Source: Candidatus Aminicenantota bacterium
Lineage (GTDB): Bacteria > Acidobacteriota > Aminicenantia > UBA2199
Length of the DNA: 64,000 bases
Direction: 5' to 3'
NCBI GenBank assembly: GCA_020355945.1
Contig: CP070627.1
Coordinates: forward strand, 7,469,740-7,533,739
In this document: positions 7,827-15,741 of the stretch, one piece after another
How the letters are laid out: every line of letters starts with the position of its first letter
Numbering within the stretch: the first letter of the stretch is position 1
Program-made: the position numbers and the translations under genes
Notes under the pieces: generated by a model
What the model saw: only the letters and a program-made list of their open reading frames with translations
The model's database searches: none
Told to the model about the DNA's origin: nothing

Positions 7827-9224
7827 TTACCAATACTGTTGATCGTAATCTTGATAGGCATGCCGCAGTTTCCGTTTCAAATCCATTGATTTGGCGAATA
7901 AGTCCTTGCGGACCTCAGGCGGCAGTTGTCTGAATAATTTGATTCGTTTCCTTATAGACATACTTTTTTGAAGAAAAAGAGCGGAAAGCTCTTTAAAGAA
8001 CTTTTTTAAAGGAAGTTTCGTGGGCAATACCGGATGAATCATGTCAAACAAATCATAGTCGGCGGTGATTAAATCTTGTTTGGTCTCTTCGTATAATCTC
8101 GTTCCCGGGAAGGGAGTCAAAACCGTTAAATTGGGTACATCGACCTCTGATTTTCTCACATACCTGGCAAATTCATTAAACTCCTTTTTATCAAAATCCG
8201 GTTGGACAATAAAACCTCCGCGAACCGAAACGTTGTTTATATGGCATATGCGCAGGGCTTCTTCGTTTCGTGTTAAACTGGTTCCTTTGTTCATCTTTTT
8301 CAGGTCTTTTTCCCGATGGGATTCCATGCCAATAAAGATAAGTTTCAAACCGATTTTCGCCCATAATTCAGTGCATTCCGGTTTTTTTATAATGGTATCG
8401 GAACGGCTCTGGATGATGTGATACTTTTTGATTCCCGCTCGATCGATGGCTCTGGCCAGTAACATCGCCGGTTCGTGTTCAAGAAAAAATTCATCATCCA
8501 CCCACAAGATAACCGACTCCTTTATGGATGCCAGTTCTTCCAGGATGCTGTCAATGCTTCTCCGGTATACTTTATGTCCGAGTGTATTGGGGATGGTGCA
8601 AAAATTACAGCGGTAAAAACACCCGAGAGATGCCCTTACATTGGCAAGTGCCATTGTTTTGTTTAATATCAGGTTAACCACATATTGATGACGAACATGG
8701 GAAGTTAATGTCCTGGCCGGGAGAGGGAGCGTATCCAGGTGGGGATAGGGTTTCTTCCGGGTAAATTCCATTTTCCCGTTTTTCCGGTAATAAATGTTTT
8801 CAATGTCCTGGAAACTTTTTTGTTTTTCATGGTAATCACATATTTTTTTAAAGGGTTCCACTCCTTCTCCGGCCACTACCACATCGATGAAGTCTTCAAA
8901 AAAGTCCTCGGGCTTCACGGTGGCATGGATGCCGCCAACCACGGTCAATATCCCGGGCAATATTTTTTTGGCTTCAGCAAGGATTTGCCTGGCCGAACAT
9001 ACTTCATGGGTAAAAGGACCGCAGCCAATGATATCCGGTTTGAAGGATTCCAGGGCATCTTTAAGACGGGGTTCCGTATCCACTCGTAAGTCCAGTAACT
9101 TGACTTCATGATTCTTTTGCACCCCTGCGCCCAGGTATTCAAGGGCAAGGGGCTCCATCAAAATTAAAGAGGTGATGGTGAAACTATGGCTGCTTGGGGG
9201 TATGGTGACTAACAAAACTTTCAT
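7827..9224 (-). CDS. Cobalamin-binding (class B) radical SAM enzyme, copy 1
   Basis: The first-transcribed of four tandem paralogues, 465 residues. The N-terminal B12-binding-type fold spans about residues 1-145 (MKVLLVTIPP, PDIIGCG, TVVGGIHAT). The radical SAM motif lies at C202, C206 and C209 (GCFYRCNFC), and a C-terminal region ends in 'YQDYDQQYW'. Compared with its siblings it has N for K in the Cys loop (CNFC). An AGGAGG site lies 8 nt before the ATG. It follows the membrane methyltransferase-like gene by 39 bp, in line with one tailoring sub-operon. Expected chemistry is 5'-deoxyadenosyl-radical H abstraction and methyl transfer from cobalamin; the substrate is unknown. Confidence 0.85.
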   Translation of the reverse strand: MKVLLVTIPPSSHSFTITSLILMEPLALEYLGAGVQKNHEVKLLDLRVDTEPRLKDALESFKPDIIGCGPFTHEVCSARQILAEAKKILPGILTVVGGIHATVKPEDFFEDFIDVVVAGEGVEPFKKICDYHEKQKSFQDIENIYYRKNGKMEFTRKKPYPHLDTLPLPARTLTSHVRHQYVVNLILNKTMALANVRASLGCFYRCNFCTIPNTLGHKVYRRSIDSILEELASIKESVILWVDDEFFLEHEPAMLLARAIDRAGIKKYHIIQSRSDTIIKKPECTELWAKIGLKLIFIGMESHREKDLKKMNKGTSLTRNEEALRICHINNVSVRGGFIVQPDFDKKEFNEFARYVRKSEVDVPNLTVLTPFPGTRLYEETKQDLITADYDLFDMIHPVLPTKLPLKKFFKELSALFLQKSMSIRKRIKLFRQLPPEVRKDLFAKSMDLKRKLRHAYQDYDQQYW

Positions 9225-9263
9225 AGTTGTATCCTCCTGTTTTATTCGTAAAGACCGGGGATT

Positions 9264-10013
9264 TCATCGTTTCCACGGAATCCAGCGGGGTACACGGGTC
9301 TTGTAGTCCAAATAGGCCTGACCGAAACGAATCTCCATCTCATTTTCCTCTACCCGGACGATATATTTATGGCTTTCTTTTATGGCAGATAGAACGATGA
9401 ACAGCAGTATATACGACGACAATATGACTACCAGGCCTGCCATTATAAAATGAGTAGCCAGTACCATGGGGTTGCGTAAATAACGGTAAGGGCCCTCTGT
9501 GATCAACTGTTGGGTCGGTTCATAAGGAACTGTGGTTCCCTTTCCCCTGGATGCATATGTATACATCGTCCAGATTCCAAACCCCAGCCCGGGCGCCAGG
9601 AGCACCAGTCCCAACCAATTGTACGGGGAGGGCAATGTGATGGTAAACCCGAATAAATTTTCCAGCAGCTTGCACAGCGCCGGTACCCCGATGTAAGATA
9701 CCGATATCACTTCGATCATACGAATGATAAACCGGAATATAACATTACCGGGCGGTACATTGTATCCTTGCTTATCGGGCAGGGTGGATTGAGTATAAAT
9801 ATAAATGAGAAACGATAAAGACCCAGCCCCAAGTGCAATCCAGGCAGCCACTGTCATTCCCAGGTTCGACGCCTTACCTGAAACCAGTGTCCAACCACTG
9901 ATCCCGATGAGCAGGATCGGCCATAAAATGAGATTCCCGAACATATTAATCCTGGTTTTCTTAAAAATCTCATCAAAATTGATGCGGTTACTGTTTGTTG
10001 ATGTTAATGACAT
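9264..10013 (-). CDS. Isoprenylcysteine carboxyl methyltransferase (ICMT/PEMT)-like membrane protein
   Basis: This 249-residue integral membrane protein has four or five hydrophobic helices. The C-terminal half carries the family signature: 'LITEGPYRYLRNPM' (about residues 166-180), a helix, then 'EENEMEIRFGQAYLDYKTRVPRW'-type ending with E/R pairs that bind SAM in ICMT and phospholipid methyltransferases. These enzymes O-methylate carboxylates or N-methylate amines on lipophilic substrates at the membrane. Between the beta-branching cassette and the radical SAM genes it is a plausible tailoring enzyme, for example forming a methyl ester on a lipophilic polyketide acid (inference). A general lipid methyltransferase is the alternative. 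An AGGAGG site precedes the ATG. Confidence 0.75.
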   Translation of the reverse strand: MSLTSTNSNRINFDEIFKKTRINMFGNLILWPILLIGISGWTLVSGKASNLGMTVAAWIALGAGSLSFLIYIYTQSTLPDKQGYNVPPGNVIFRFIIRMIEVISVSYIGVPALCKLLENLFGFTITLPSPYNWLGLVLLAPGLGFGIWTMYTYASRGKGTTVPYEPTQQLITEGPYRYLRNPMVLATHFIMAGLVVILSSYILLFIVLSAIKESHKYIVRVEENEMEIRFGQAYLDYKTRVPRWIPWKR

Positions 10014-10062
10014 TTAAAATCCTCCTTTTTTAAAATGTTATGTCTTTTCATTATTTTTTAAA

Positions 10063-10836
10063 TTAATTTCCGAATAATCCTTCAATCCTGTCGCGCACTT
10101 CAGGTTGTGGAAAGGTTATCCGGTGCATTGCCAGTTCCTTTTCAATGGCTGCTGAAAGTCCGGGTTGAACCTGTTGGGCCAGGTGTTTTTTTAATACTTT
10201 CAACGACACCAGGGGTTTGTCTGCTAAATCCCCCGCAATGTGGAAGGCGGTTTCCATAACTTCTTTCCTGGAGACAATTTTGACCGGGGCCCCGCGTTCT
10301 TTTAATTCGCGGCCGTAATAACTCCTGGCGGTAAAGAGCATCTCATTTCCCAGGGCTTCACCCAATTTTTTGGGGACGATGTAGGTGGCTCCGAATCCGG
10401 GGGTAAACCCGTATTTCATGAAGTTGGCGCTGTAGATGCACTGTTCTCCCATGACCATGATGTCTGCCGTGCATCCCAGGGCTAAGCCTGCGCCCAGGGC
10501 ATGTCCTTGCAGGGCAGCGATTACCGGTAACTCACAGCGTAGAAACAGGTCGTGGAACCCGGTATCGGTAAATTTAACCTGCTGCTGGTCCTCTTCTTTC
10601 CCGGCACCTTTATGAAGGGTGATCAACTCTTCTTTGGTGCCGCCGCAGCAAAAATAATTATCACAGCCGTGAACCAGGACCACTTTTATCGCTGTATCCC
10701 GGGTAAGAGCGGCAAATGCCTCCATCATCCCTTTTATAAAGCGCGGGGTAAAGGTGTTGCCATATTCCCGTTCTTCCATGGTCACAACAGCTATGAGACC
10801 TTGTTTGCTCAATTTTATCACCTTATGGTTATCCAT
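10063..10836 (-). CDS. Enoyl-CoA hydratase-like decarboxylase (ECH2) of the beta-branching cassette
   Basis: This crotonase-fold protein (257 residues from ATG 10836) is of the PksI/CurF-ECH2 type. The oxyanion-hole region is present (NYFCCGGTKEEL near 66, GHALGAGLALG near 112), as is the MEEREYGNTF opening typical of PksI. In the cassette ECH2 decarboxylates the 3-methylglutaconyl-ACP made by ECH1, giving a beta-methyl enoyl chain. It follows ECH1 by about 32 bp in the order KS-HCS-ECH1-ECH2. A GTG codon six bases upstream could extend the frame, but it abuts the Shine-Dalgarno site with no spacer, so the ATG is chosen. Confidence 0.88.
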   Translation of the reverse strand: MDNHKVIKLSKQGLIAVVTMEEREYGNTFTPRFIKGMMEAFAALTRDTAIKVVLVHGCDNYFCCGGTKEELITLHKGAGKEEDQQQVKFTDTGFHDLFLRCELPVIAALQGHALGAGLALGCTADIMVMGEQCIYSANFMKYGFTPGFGATYIVPKKLGEALGNEMLFTARSYYGRELKERGAPVKIVSRKEVMETAFHIAGDLADKPLVSLKVLKKHLAQQVQPGLSAAIEKELAMHRITFPQPEVRDRIEGLFGN

Positions 10837-10841
10837 GTGCA

Positions 10842-10848
10842 CTCCTTT
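10842..10848 (-). promoter_or_regulatory. Shine-Dalgarno site deciding the ECH2 start
   Basis: AAAGGAG lies 5 nt before the ATG at 10836. The alternative GTG at 10842 overlaps the site itself and could not be used with it. Confidence 0.75.
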
Positions 10849-10868
10849 ATCACCTTACTCTATTATTC

Positions 10869-11669
10869 CTATTCATCCCAGGGAAATTTTTTGTATTTCA
10901 CATAATTGGTGATATTTTGAATCACCGCTGGGTCAGAGAATCGCTGCCGGCTCTCTGAAACAGCCACTTCTTCCATTTGATCCGTGATGAGCCACATTTT
11001 CCTGGCTAATTGTTTCACTGCCCTGATGGTGGAATCGCTCAACCGGGATAATCGCAGCCGCAAATGATGGATACGCTGTTGAGGATTTTCACTGATTTCG
11101 TCGATGAGATGAAGGTTGTGGGCTTCCGGTGCGGAAATAGGCATGGTGGTTAGCATCATTCGATAGGCCGCCTGGAATCCCACCCGACGCAGCAAAAAGG
11201 GAAAAACAATGGCCGGTACCAGTCCCCATAAGGCCTCGGATAGGCAAAACCGGGACCGGGGCGTGGCAATAACCAGGTCACTGGCAGCCGCAAACCCGAC
11301 TCCACCGGCGATGGCCTGACCATCCACCAGGGAAATAATCACCCGGGGCGTCAGGGTAAAACGCTTTAAAGTAGCCATATAAGGATTGGGAGAGGAGAGA
11401 CCGGCGGCTTCCTTAGAGTCCTGGATCCGGGGGTAGTCACTTTGAGCCGCCAGGGCTGCTGCCTCCTCGAAATCCTGGCCAATGCAAAAAAAACCTGGCT
11501 GCCCTGCTAATACCAGGGTGCGGCAGCGGGGATTCTTTTCTGCCAGGTCCAGTACTTCATTTATCTCTTTCAACATCGTGTTATTCAGACTATTCCGGTG
11601 CTGCGGCCGATTCATGGTGAGGGTTAAACTTTCCCCTGATTGGTTTACCAGGATGGTTTCATATGGCAT
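10869..11669 (-). CDS. Enoyl-CoA hydratase-like dehydratase (ECH1) of the beta-branching cassette
   Basis: This 266-residue crotonase-family protein is of the PksH type. It has MNRPQHRNSLN near residue 18, the oxyanion-hole loops FFCIGQDF (about 60) and GQAIAGGVGFA (about 115), and SEALWGLVPAIVFPFL (about 144). ECH1 dehydrates the HMG-like ACP intermediate formed by HCS to 3-methylglutaconyl-ACP. Its ATG lies 1 bp after the HCS stop, and its ribosome site (GGAG) is inside the HCS 3' end, so the two are translationally coupled. Gene order supports ECH1 rather than ECH2. Confidence 0.87.
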   Translation of the reverse strand: MPYETILVNQSGESLTLTMNRPQHRNSLNNTMLKEINEVLDLAEKNPRCRTLVLAGQPGFFCIGQDFEEAAALAAQSDYPRIQDSKEAAGLSSPNPYMATLKRFTLTPRVIISLVDGQAIAGGVGFAAASDLVIATPRSRFCLSEALWGLVPAIVFPFLLRRVGFQAAYRMMLTTMPISAPEAHNLHLIDEISENPQQRIHHLRLRLSRLSDSTIRAVKQLARKMWLITDQMEEVAVSESRQRFSDPAVIQNITNYVKYKKFPWDE

Positions 11670-11670
11670 G

Positions 11671-12903
11671 TTAGCTCCAATCGTATTCCCGGTGAAAATT
11701 TTTTATCCGCTTGAGTACCAGTAAGCCCCGGCCCTCCATGAAATGCTCATATATCCCGGAATAGGGAGAAATATCAGTCTCTTTGTCCTGGATGCCGAAA
11801 AGCCATTCTGCGTTCAAATCCAATACCCGATCGTATTCCTCCATATTTAACCGGTACCGCCGGTTCAATTGTTCCTGGATTTTCATACCGGCTAATTCCT
11901 CCTGGGATTGGGATGAGATAAGCCCGCTGTAGAATTCCGAGGAACACCCGGACCCGTAGGAAAACAAGCCCACCCGCTGGCATCCGTTTAATCGGATGCT
12001 GTCGATGAGTCCGCAAAGAGCAATATATAGGGTGGCGGAATAGACATTGCCGATTTGTATGCAATATTGCAGTGAGGGTGCGACCCTCTTCCGGAAATCC
12101 TTTTCGATCTGTTCCGGGGCGGCGTTGACAAATTTTCGCATCATTTGCCGGTGGGCACCCTTCACCATACCGGCAAAGGGAGTATGAAAGGCCAGGTAAT
12201 CAAAGGTCTGCAAAAAATTTACACCCTCCACTTTTATTTCATAATCCCGGTAGCAGTTTTCCAGGCAGTCCAGGTACGAAAGCAGGGATAGGTCGGGATC
12301 GGCCACTTCATACCCTGGCAGGGGGCGGTAGGCGTCCATGACTTCGTAGCTGTGACAGCCAGCGGCTCCCAGATCGATTTCCATGATTTTGGGACGATTA
12401 CTCACCAGCACGGCCACTGCACCAATGGCCTGGCTGGGTTCGCCATATGTTCCTTTTCCCGCAGCCCGGGCTGTGTCCGTGGCAATGACCAGCGCTTTGG
12501 CTCCGGGTGAAACATCGGATGCAGCAAAACATGCTGCCATCTGTATGGCTGCCGTACCTGCATAACAGGCGTGCTTTAACTCAAAGGACCGACAACTGCG
12601 GCCCAATCCCAGGTGATCCTGGATATAAGTACTTAAGGCCTTACCAAAATCCAGGCCGGATTCCGTAGAGGCAATGACCAATTCAATCCGGTTCTTCTCC
12701 TCTTCACTTAATCCATCGATAATAGGTTTGGCTGCATTCACCCCATTGGTTACCGGGTCTTCACAAGGTAATCCTACGGATTTCTTTTCCATCATTAAAT
12801 TATCAAACCGCTCGATATTAAGCCCCCTGGCGGCAAACAACGTACGAACATCCAGTACTGCCGGCCCTCCGTAAACATTGATGGCTTCAATTCCTACTCC
12901 CAT
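11671..12903 (-). CDS. HMG-CoA synthase-like enzyme (HCS) for polyketide beta-branching
   Basis: This 410-residue member of the PksG/CurD family keeps the catalytic Glu81 (ASTESG), nucleophile Cys113 (KHACYAGT) and His240 (FHTPFAG). HCS condenses acetyl from the donor ACP with the beta-ketone of an ACP-bound polyketide chain, installing the carbon that becomes a beta-methyl or exomethylene branch. It sits in a full cassette: donor ACP (14309), decarboxylating KS (12986), HCS, ECH1, ECH2. The most likely acceptor in this window is the tandem ACP pair in the PKS at 19889-27775, because that module has no reductive domains. Confidence 0.93.
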   Translation of the reverse strand: MGVGIEAINVYGGPAVLDVRTLFAARGLNIERFDNLMMEKKSVGLPCEDPVTNGVNAAKPIIDGLSEEEKNRIELVIASTESGLDFGKALSTYIQDHLGLGRSCRSFELKHACYAGTAAIQMAACFAASDVSPGAKALVIATDTARAAGKGTYGEPSQAIGAVAVLVSNRPKIMEIDLGAAGCHSYEVMDAYRPLPGYEVADPDLSLLSYLDCLENCYRDYEIKVEGVNFLQTFDYLAFHTPFAGMVKGAHRQMMRKFVNAAPEQIEKDFRKRVAPSLQYCIQIGNVYSATLYIALCGLIDSIRLNGCQRVGLFSYGSGCSSEFYSGLISSQSQEELAGMKIQEQLNRRYRLNMEEYDRVLDLNAEWLFGIQDKETDISPYSGIYEHFMEGRGLLVLKRIKNFHREYDWS

Positions 12904-12950
12904 GTCACCTCCCGGGAAATATCAGGTTATTAATTTGTTTTGGTTAGTTC

Positions 12951-12978
12951 TCATTGTCAATTGTTAATTGTTAATGAA
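12951..12978. repeat. Heptanucleotide repeat array in the KS-HCS spacer
   Basis: Four degenerate 7-mers in a row: TCATTGT, CAATTGT, TAATTGT, TAATGAA. They lie in the 82-bp gap between the decarboxylating KS and HCS. The remaining bases hold the HCS ribosome site. The variable-heptamer pattern resembles the STRR repeats known from filamentous cyanobacteria. Confidence 0.65.
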
Positions 12979-12985
12979 TAGAGTA

Positions 12986-14281
12986 TTAGCGCGCAGGCTT
13001 TTTCAATATTACACTGGTGTTGATCCCTCCAAAACCAAAGGAATTATTCATCGTAATATGGATAGGTGCGTCAACGGATTGACTGCGGCTAAACCTGCAT
13101 TCGTCATCAATGGGACATTCCAGGTTGAGATTGGGATGGATAAACCTTTCTTGCATCTGGATAATGGCGGCGATACCTTCGATCACAGCGGCGGCGCTTA
13201 AACAGTGACCGGTTAATCCTTTGGTGGAATTGATCCATAGGTTGGATATATTTTTTTTGAATACCTGTTTAATGGCTTTGATTTCGGTTTCATCTCCCAA
13301 TGGTGAAGAGGTACCGTGAGCATTAAGGTAATGGACATCCGCTGGCTGAATATTGGCCTGGTTTAATGCCAATTCCATGGCCCGGGCTTCACCTTCTCCA
13401 TTAGGGTTGGGTAAGCGATTGCCATCCAGGACCAATGATGCTCCGACTATTTCTGCCAATCGAGGAATGCCTCGCTTGCCAGCAGAATGGAGGGATTCCA
13501 AAACCAGGCACCCGGCGGCCTGCCCATAAATAAAGCCTTCATGGTCTTTATCAAAGGGACGGCACGCTTTAGCCGGCTGGTCACTAAAGCGTTTTCCTCC
13601 CAGGGCACCGACATTATGATAGCCTTGCAATTCCATTGGTGATAATTCCGTCATGGCTCCCACCACAATACAGGCATCGACAATTCCCAGGCAAACCATT
13701 TGACAACCTTTTATAATGGCTGCATTACCGCTGGCCGCTGCACCCCCTACCGTGAACCCCTCCCCTTGCACCTGGAAAATTTCACTGAGGGTGCCCACAT
13801 GATCGGTGTCCATGTGATGGATGGCATATTTGGGGTTCAGGTACTGCGGAGTTTGCTGAAATTTTGAAAATAAACCATAACAATAGTTCTGGCTGAGATT
13901 ACTTCCGGCCACCACGATCCCCAGGCGCCGGGAGTTTACCGGTTTCTTAAACAGTTGGGCTTGCACCCAGGCCTCAAGGGTTGTAAGTACGGAGACCTGC
14001 ACCCCAAGGGGAGCATCATATGTGCAGCGCATGGCCTTAGGGATAAAATCTCCTGGTAATCCGGCATCCTCATACTGCCGCAGCAAGGCTTCCCATGAGA
14101 AACCCGTTATTTCCGCACCGATATTGACAGGAATACACGGTTCGATTTTTGTTTTTAAACGTCCGATACCACATCGACCGTGCCGCAGCGATTCACTAAA
14201 CTCTTTGACGTTCTTTCCTATGGAACTGATAATGCCAATCCCGGTGACTGCAGTGGGAATAGGTTGAATCTTCCGGTACAT
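12986..14281 (-). CDS. Decarboxylating ketosynthase-like protein (KS0) of the beta-branching cassette
   Basis: This 431-residue free-standing KS fold is of the PksF/CurC type. The nucleophile Cys is replaced by Ala182 (GGAAASGNAA instead of GGACASGNAA). The two His motifs remain (AHGTSSPLGDE and KGLTGHCLSAA). KSs without the Cys cannot condense but decarboxylate malonyl-ACP; in HCS cassettes this makes the acetyl-ACP donor. The family examples I recall carry Ser here, so Ala is a variant, but it mimics Cys-to-Ala KS mutants that are strong decarboxylases. The donor ACP is encoded just upstream (27 bp gap). Confidence 0.88.
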   Translation of the reverse strand: MYRKIQPIPTAVTGIGIISSIGKNVKEFSESLRHGRCGIGRLKTKIEPCIPVNIGAEITGFSWEALLRQYEDAGLPGDFIPKAMRCTYDAPLGVQVSVLTTLEAWVQAQLFKKPVNSRRLGIVVAGSNLSQNYCYGLFSKFQQTPQYLNPKYAIHHMDTDHVGTLSEIFQVQGEGFTVGGAAASGNAAIIKGCQMVCLGIVDACIVVGAMTELSPMELQGYHNVGALGGKRFSDQPAKACRPFDKDHEGFIYGQAAGCLVLESLHSAGKRGIPRLAEIVGASLVLDGNRLPNPNGEGEARAMELALNQANIQPADVHYLNAHGTSSPLGDETEIKAIKQVFKKNISNLWINSTKGLTGHCLSAAAVIEGIAAIIQMQERFIHPNLNLECPIDDECRFSRSQSVDAPIHITMNNSFGFGGINTSVILKKPAR

Positions 14282-14308
14282 TTTTATCCTATATCCTCCG
14301 GGTACAAA

Positions 14309-14551
14309 TCAATAAGCGAATTTTTTCAGCACTTCTACCAATCCCCGGAGATTTTTAACTTTGCCAAATTCCACCAGGGGTATTTTGACACCCAGGGCTT
14401 CCAGGGAACGGGTAACCACCTCCATGCGATCGATGGAGTTGGCTCCCAGGTCTTTCAAGTTCTTTTCAATGGTTACCTCTGCCGGGGGTAAAAACGGTAA
14501 AACCTCTAAGGTTACTTTTTTAACTGCTTGAAACACTTCCTCATGGGTCAC
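14309..14551 (-). CDS. Donor acyl carrier protein of the beta-branching cassette
   Basis: This is an 80-residue carrier protein from a GTG start. The phosphopantetheine site reads DLGANSIDRMEVV; 'GANS.DR' is characteristic of AcpK/PksF-partner donor ACPs in HCS cassettes rather than of PKS-embedded ACPs. It would carry malonyl, then acetyl for HCS. The GTG at 14551 is preferred because AGGAGG lies 6 nt upstream. The TTG at 14572 has no ribosome site and would place that site inside the gene. Confidence 0.9.
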   Translation of the reverse strand: MTHEEVFQAVKKVTLEVLPFLPPAEVTIEKNLKDLGANSIDRMEVVTRSLEALGVKIPLVEFGKVKNLRGLVEVLKKFAY

Positions 14552-14557
14552 TCTATT

Positions 14558-14563
14558 CCTCCT
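14558..14563 (-). promoter_or_regulatory. Shine-Dalgarno site deciding the GTG start of the donor ACP
   Basis: AGGAGG sits 6 nt before the GTG at 14551. This gives a normal-length (80-residue) ACP and argues against the longer TTG-initiated frame. Confidence 0.8.
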
Positions 14564-14570
14564 ATCTATC

Positions 14571-14619
14571 AACCGTTAACGATTGACAATTAGCAATTAG
14601 CAATTGGCCACTGCCCATT
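14571..14619. repeat. Heptanucleotide repeat array ending in the KASIII stop codon
   Basis: Seven consecutive heptamers all end in TT or CT: AACCGTT, AACGATT, GACAATT, AGCAATT, AGCAATT, GGCCACT, GCCCATT. They fill the gap between the donor ACP and the KASIII-like gene, and the last unit overlaps that gene's TAA. The two AGCAATT units are identical and the others are degenerate. Confidence 0.75.
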
Positions 14620-15634
14620 AATAAGTCATTATCATTCCACCGACAGACAGCCCCGCCCCGACTCCAATCATTAAAAACAAGTCGCCGCGCTGCAATTTTT
14701 TTTCTTTAACTGCTTCATACAAAGTCATGGGTAGGGAAGCGGCCCCACAGAAACCAAAGCGATCCACCACCCGGAGAATTTTTTCATCCGGGAACTTTTG
14801 CTTCAAGAAATCGAGAAATGCTTTCCCGGCTTGCTGGGGGATAACTAACTTGATATCTTCCCTATGGATATGAAGGTCCTGCTCCTGGAAAACCTTATCG
14901 ATTAGTTGACCGGCACATCGACTGCCATATTTGGTAAAAGCTTCCAGGTCCATCTGCAAGGTCAGGTTTTCGGGGTGCGGGTCTTTTATTCTCGAGGCGG
15001 TCAATCCCCAAAGTGATTTCATATAAGAGGCTCCCTGGCCGTAGGTTTCAAATTTTGCCTGATGAATAGCACTGGGTTCTCCCCCTGGTGTAGGGTTTAT
15101 CACCGCGGCCGCAGCCCCGTCACCAAAAAGCCCATACACCTTGGGATTGCGGGTATCAAGGTTACGGGATAAGACTTCCGAAGAGACCACCAGGATATTT
15201 TCATAGCGTCCGCTGGCCAGGAGCCCGGCGCAGACATACAGGGCCAACATAAAGCTTGAACAGTTATTTTGCATGGTGAATGCAGGAATCCCTGACTGGT
15301 CCAGGCCCAGTTTTTGCTGGATCATGGGGCCACCGTCGGGTAAAAGCCGTTCAAAACTGGCTGTACCGGAAGCGTTGACGATCAAATCGAGGTCTTCCGC
15401 TTCCAGCTGGGCGGCCGCTAAAGCCTCTTTTGCCGCCTCTGCTCCCATGAACGAAGAGGTTTCGTCCTCCACCCAGCGGCGCTCGGAAACCCCCAGGGTT
15501 TCCCGGCACCACCCCTCGGTTAAGCGATAATTCATTTCAAGTTCCCGACTGGATACCACCTTTTTAGGTAGGTAACGGCCCATACCAGCAACTTTAAGCG
15601 GTAAGGCACCGTTAATCTCAGGTATTCTATCCAT
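14618..15634 (-). CDS. KASIII (FabH)-like protein lacking catalytic His and Asn
   Basis: This 338-residue thiolase-fold protein of the FabH/KASIII family has an intact nucleophile Cys125 (QNNCSSFML). The catalytic His is Gln267 (VIPQQAGKA, normally PHQAN) and the catalytic Asn is Phe295 (FGFCGAAS, normally YGNTSAAS). Without His/Asn it should not decarboxylate malonyl-ACP. It could still form an acyl-Cys and act as an acyltransferase or ester-forming enzyme, like other KASIII homologues recruited to secondary metabolism. A second His-less homologue lies at 17514-18524, with a FAAL-like ligase between them. Possible roles are starter or side-chain transfer, or product release by esterification (inference). 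An AAGGAG site lies 7 nt before the ATG. Confidence 0.85.
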   Translation of the reverse strand: MDRIPEINGALPLKVAGMGRYLPKKVVSSRELEMNYRLTEGWCRETLGVSERRWVEDETSSFMGAEAAKEALAAAQLEAEDLDLIVNASGTASFERLLPDGGPMIQQKLGLDQSGIPAFTMQNNCSSFMLALYVCAGLLASGRYENILVVSSEVLSRNLDTRNPKVYGLFGDGAAAAVINPTPGGEPSAIHQAKFETYGQGASYMKSLWGLTASRIKDPHPENLTLQMDLEAFTKYGSRCAGQLIDKVFQEQDLHIHREDIKLVIPQQAGKAFLDFLKQKFPDEKILRVVDRFGFCGAASLPMTLYEAVKEKKLQRGDLFLMIGVGAGLSVGGMIMTY

Positions 15635-15741
15635 CCATGTTCTCCTTATTTCTACTGCTGCTGTTTTTCCTCTTCATACTGGTTCTCCTTGGGCTGATCA
15701 TCCAAATTACCTTTTTTATTTCTTAATGTATGGATGTTGGG

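Noticed and set aside
3421..9224. Four radical SAM genes considered as assembly duplication of one gene
   Set aside because: The copies differ throughout, including in length and Cys-loop residues, and have different intergenic sequences, so they are real diverged paralogues.
14552..14572. TTG start giving an 87-residue donor ACP
   Set aside because: The Shine-Dalgarno AGGAGG would be inside the coding region; the GTG start gives the usual 80-residue length.
14571..14619. Short regularly repeated sequence considered as a CRISPR remnant
   Set aside because: The period is 7 bases with no spacer-repeat alternation and no cas genes; it is a heptamer array.
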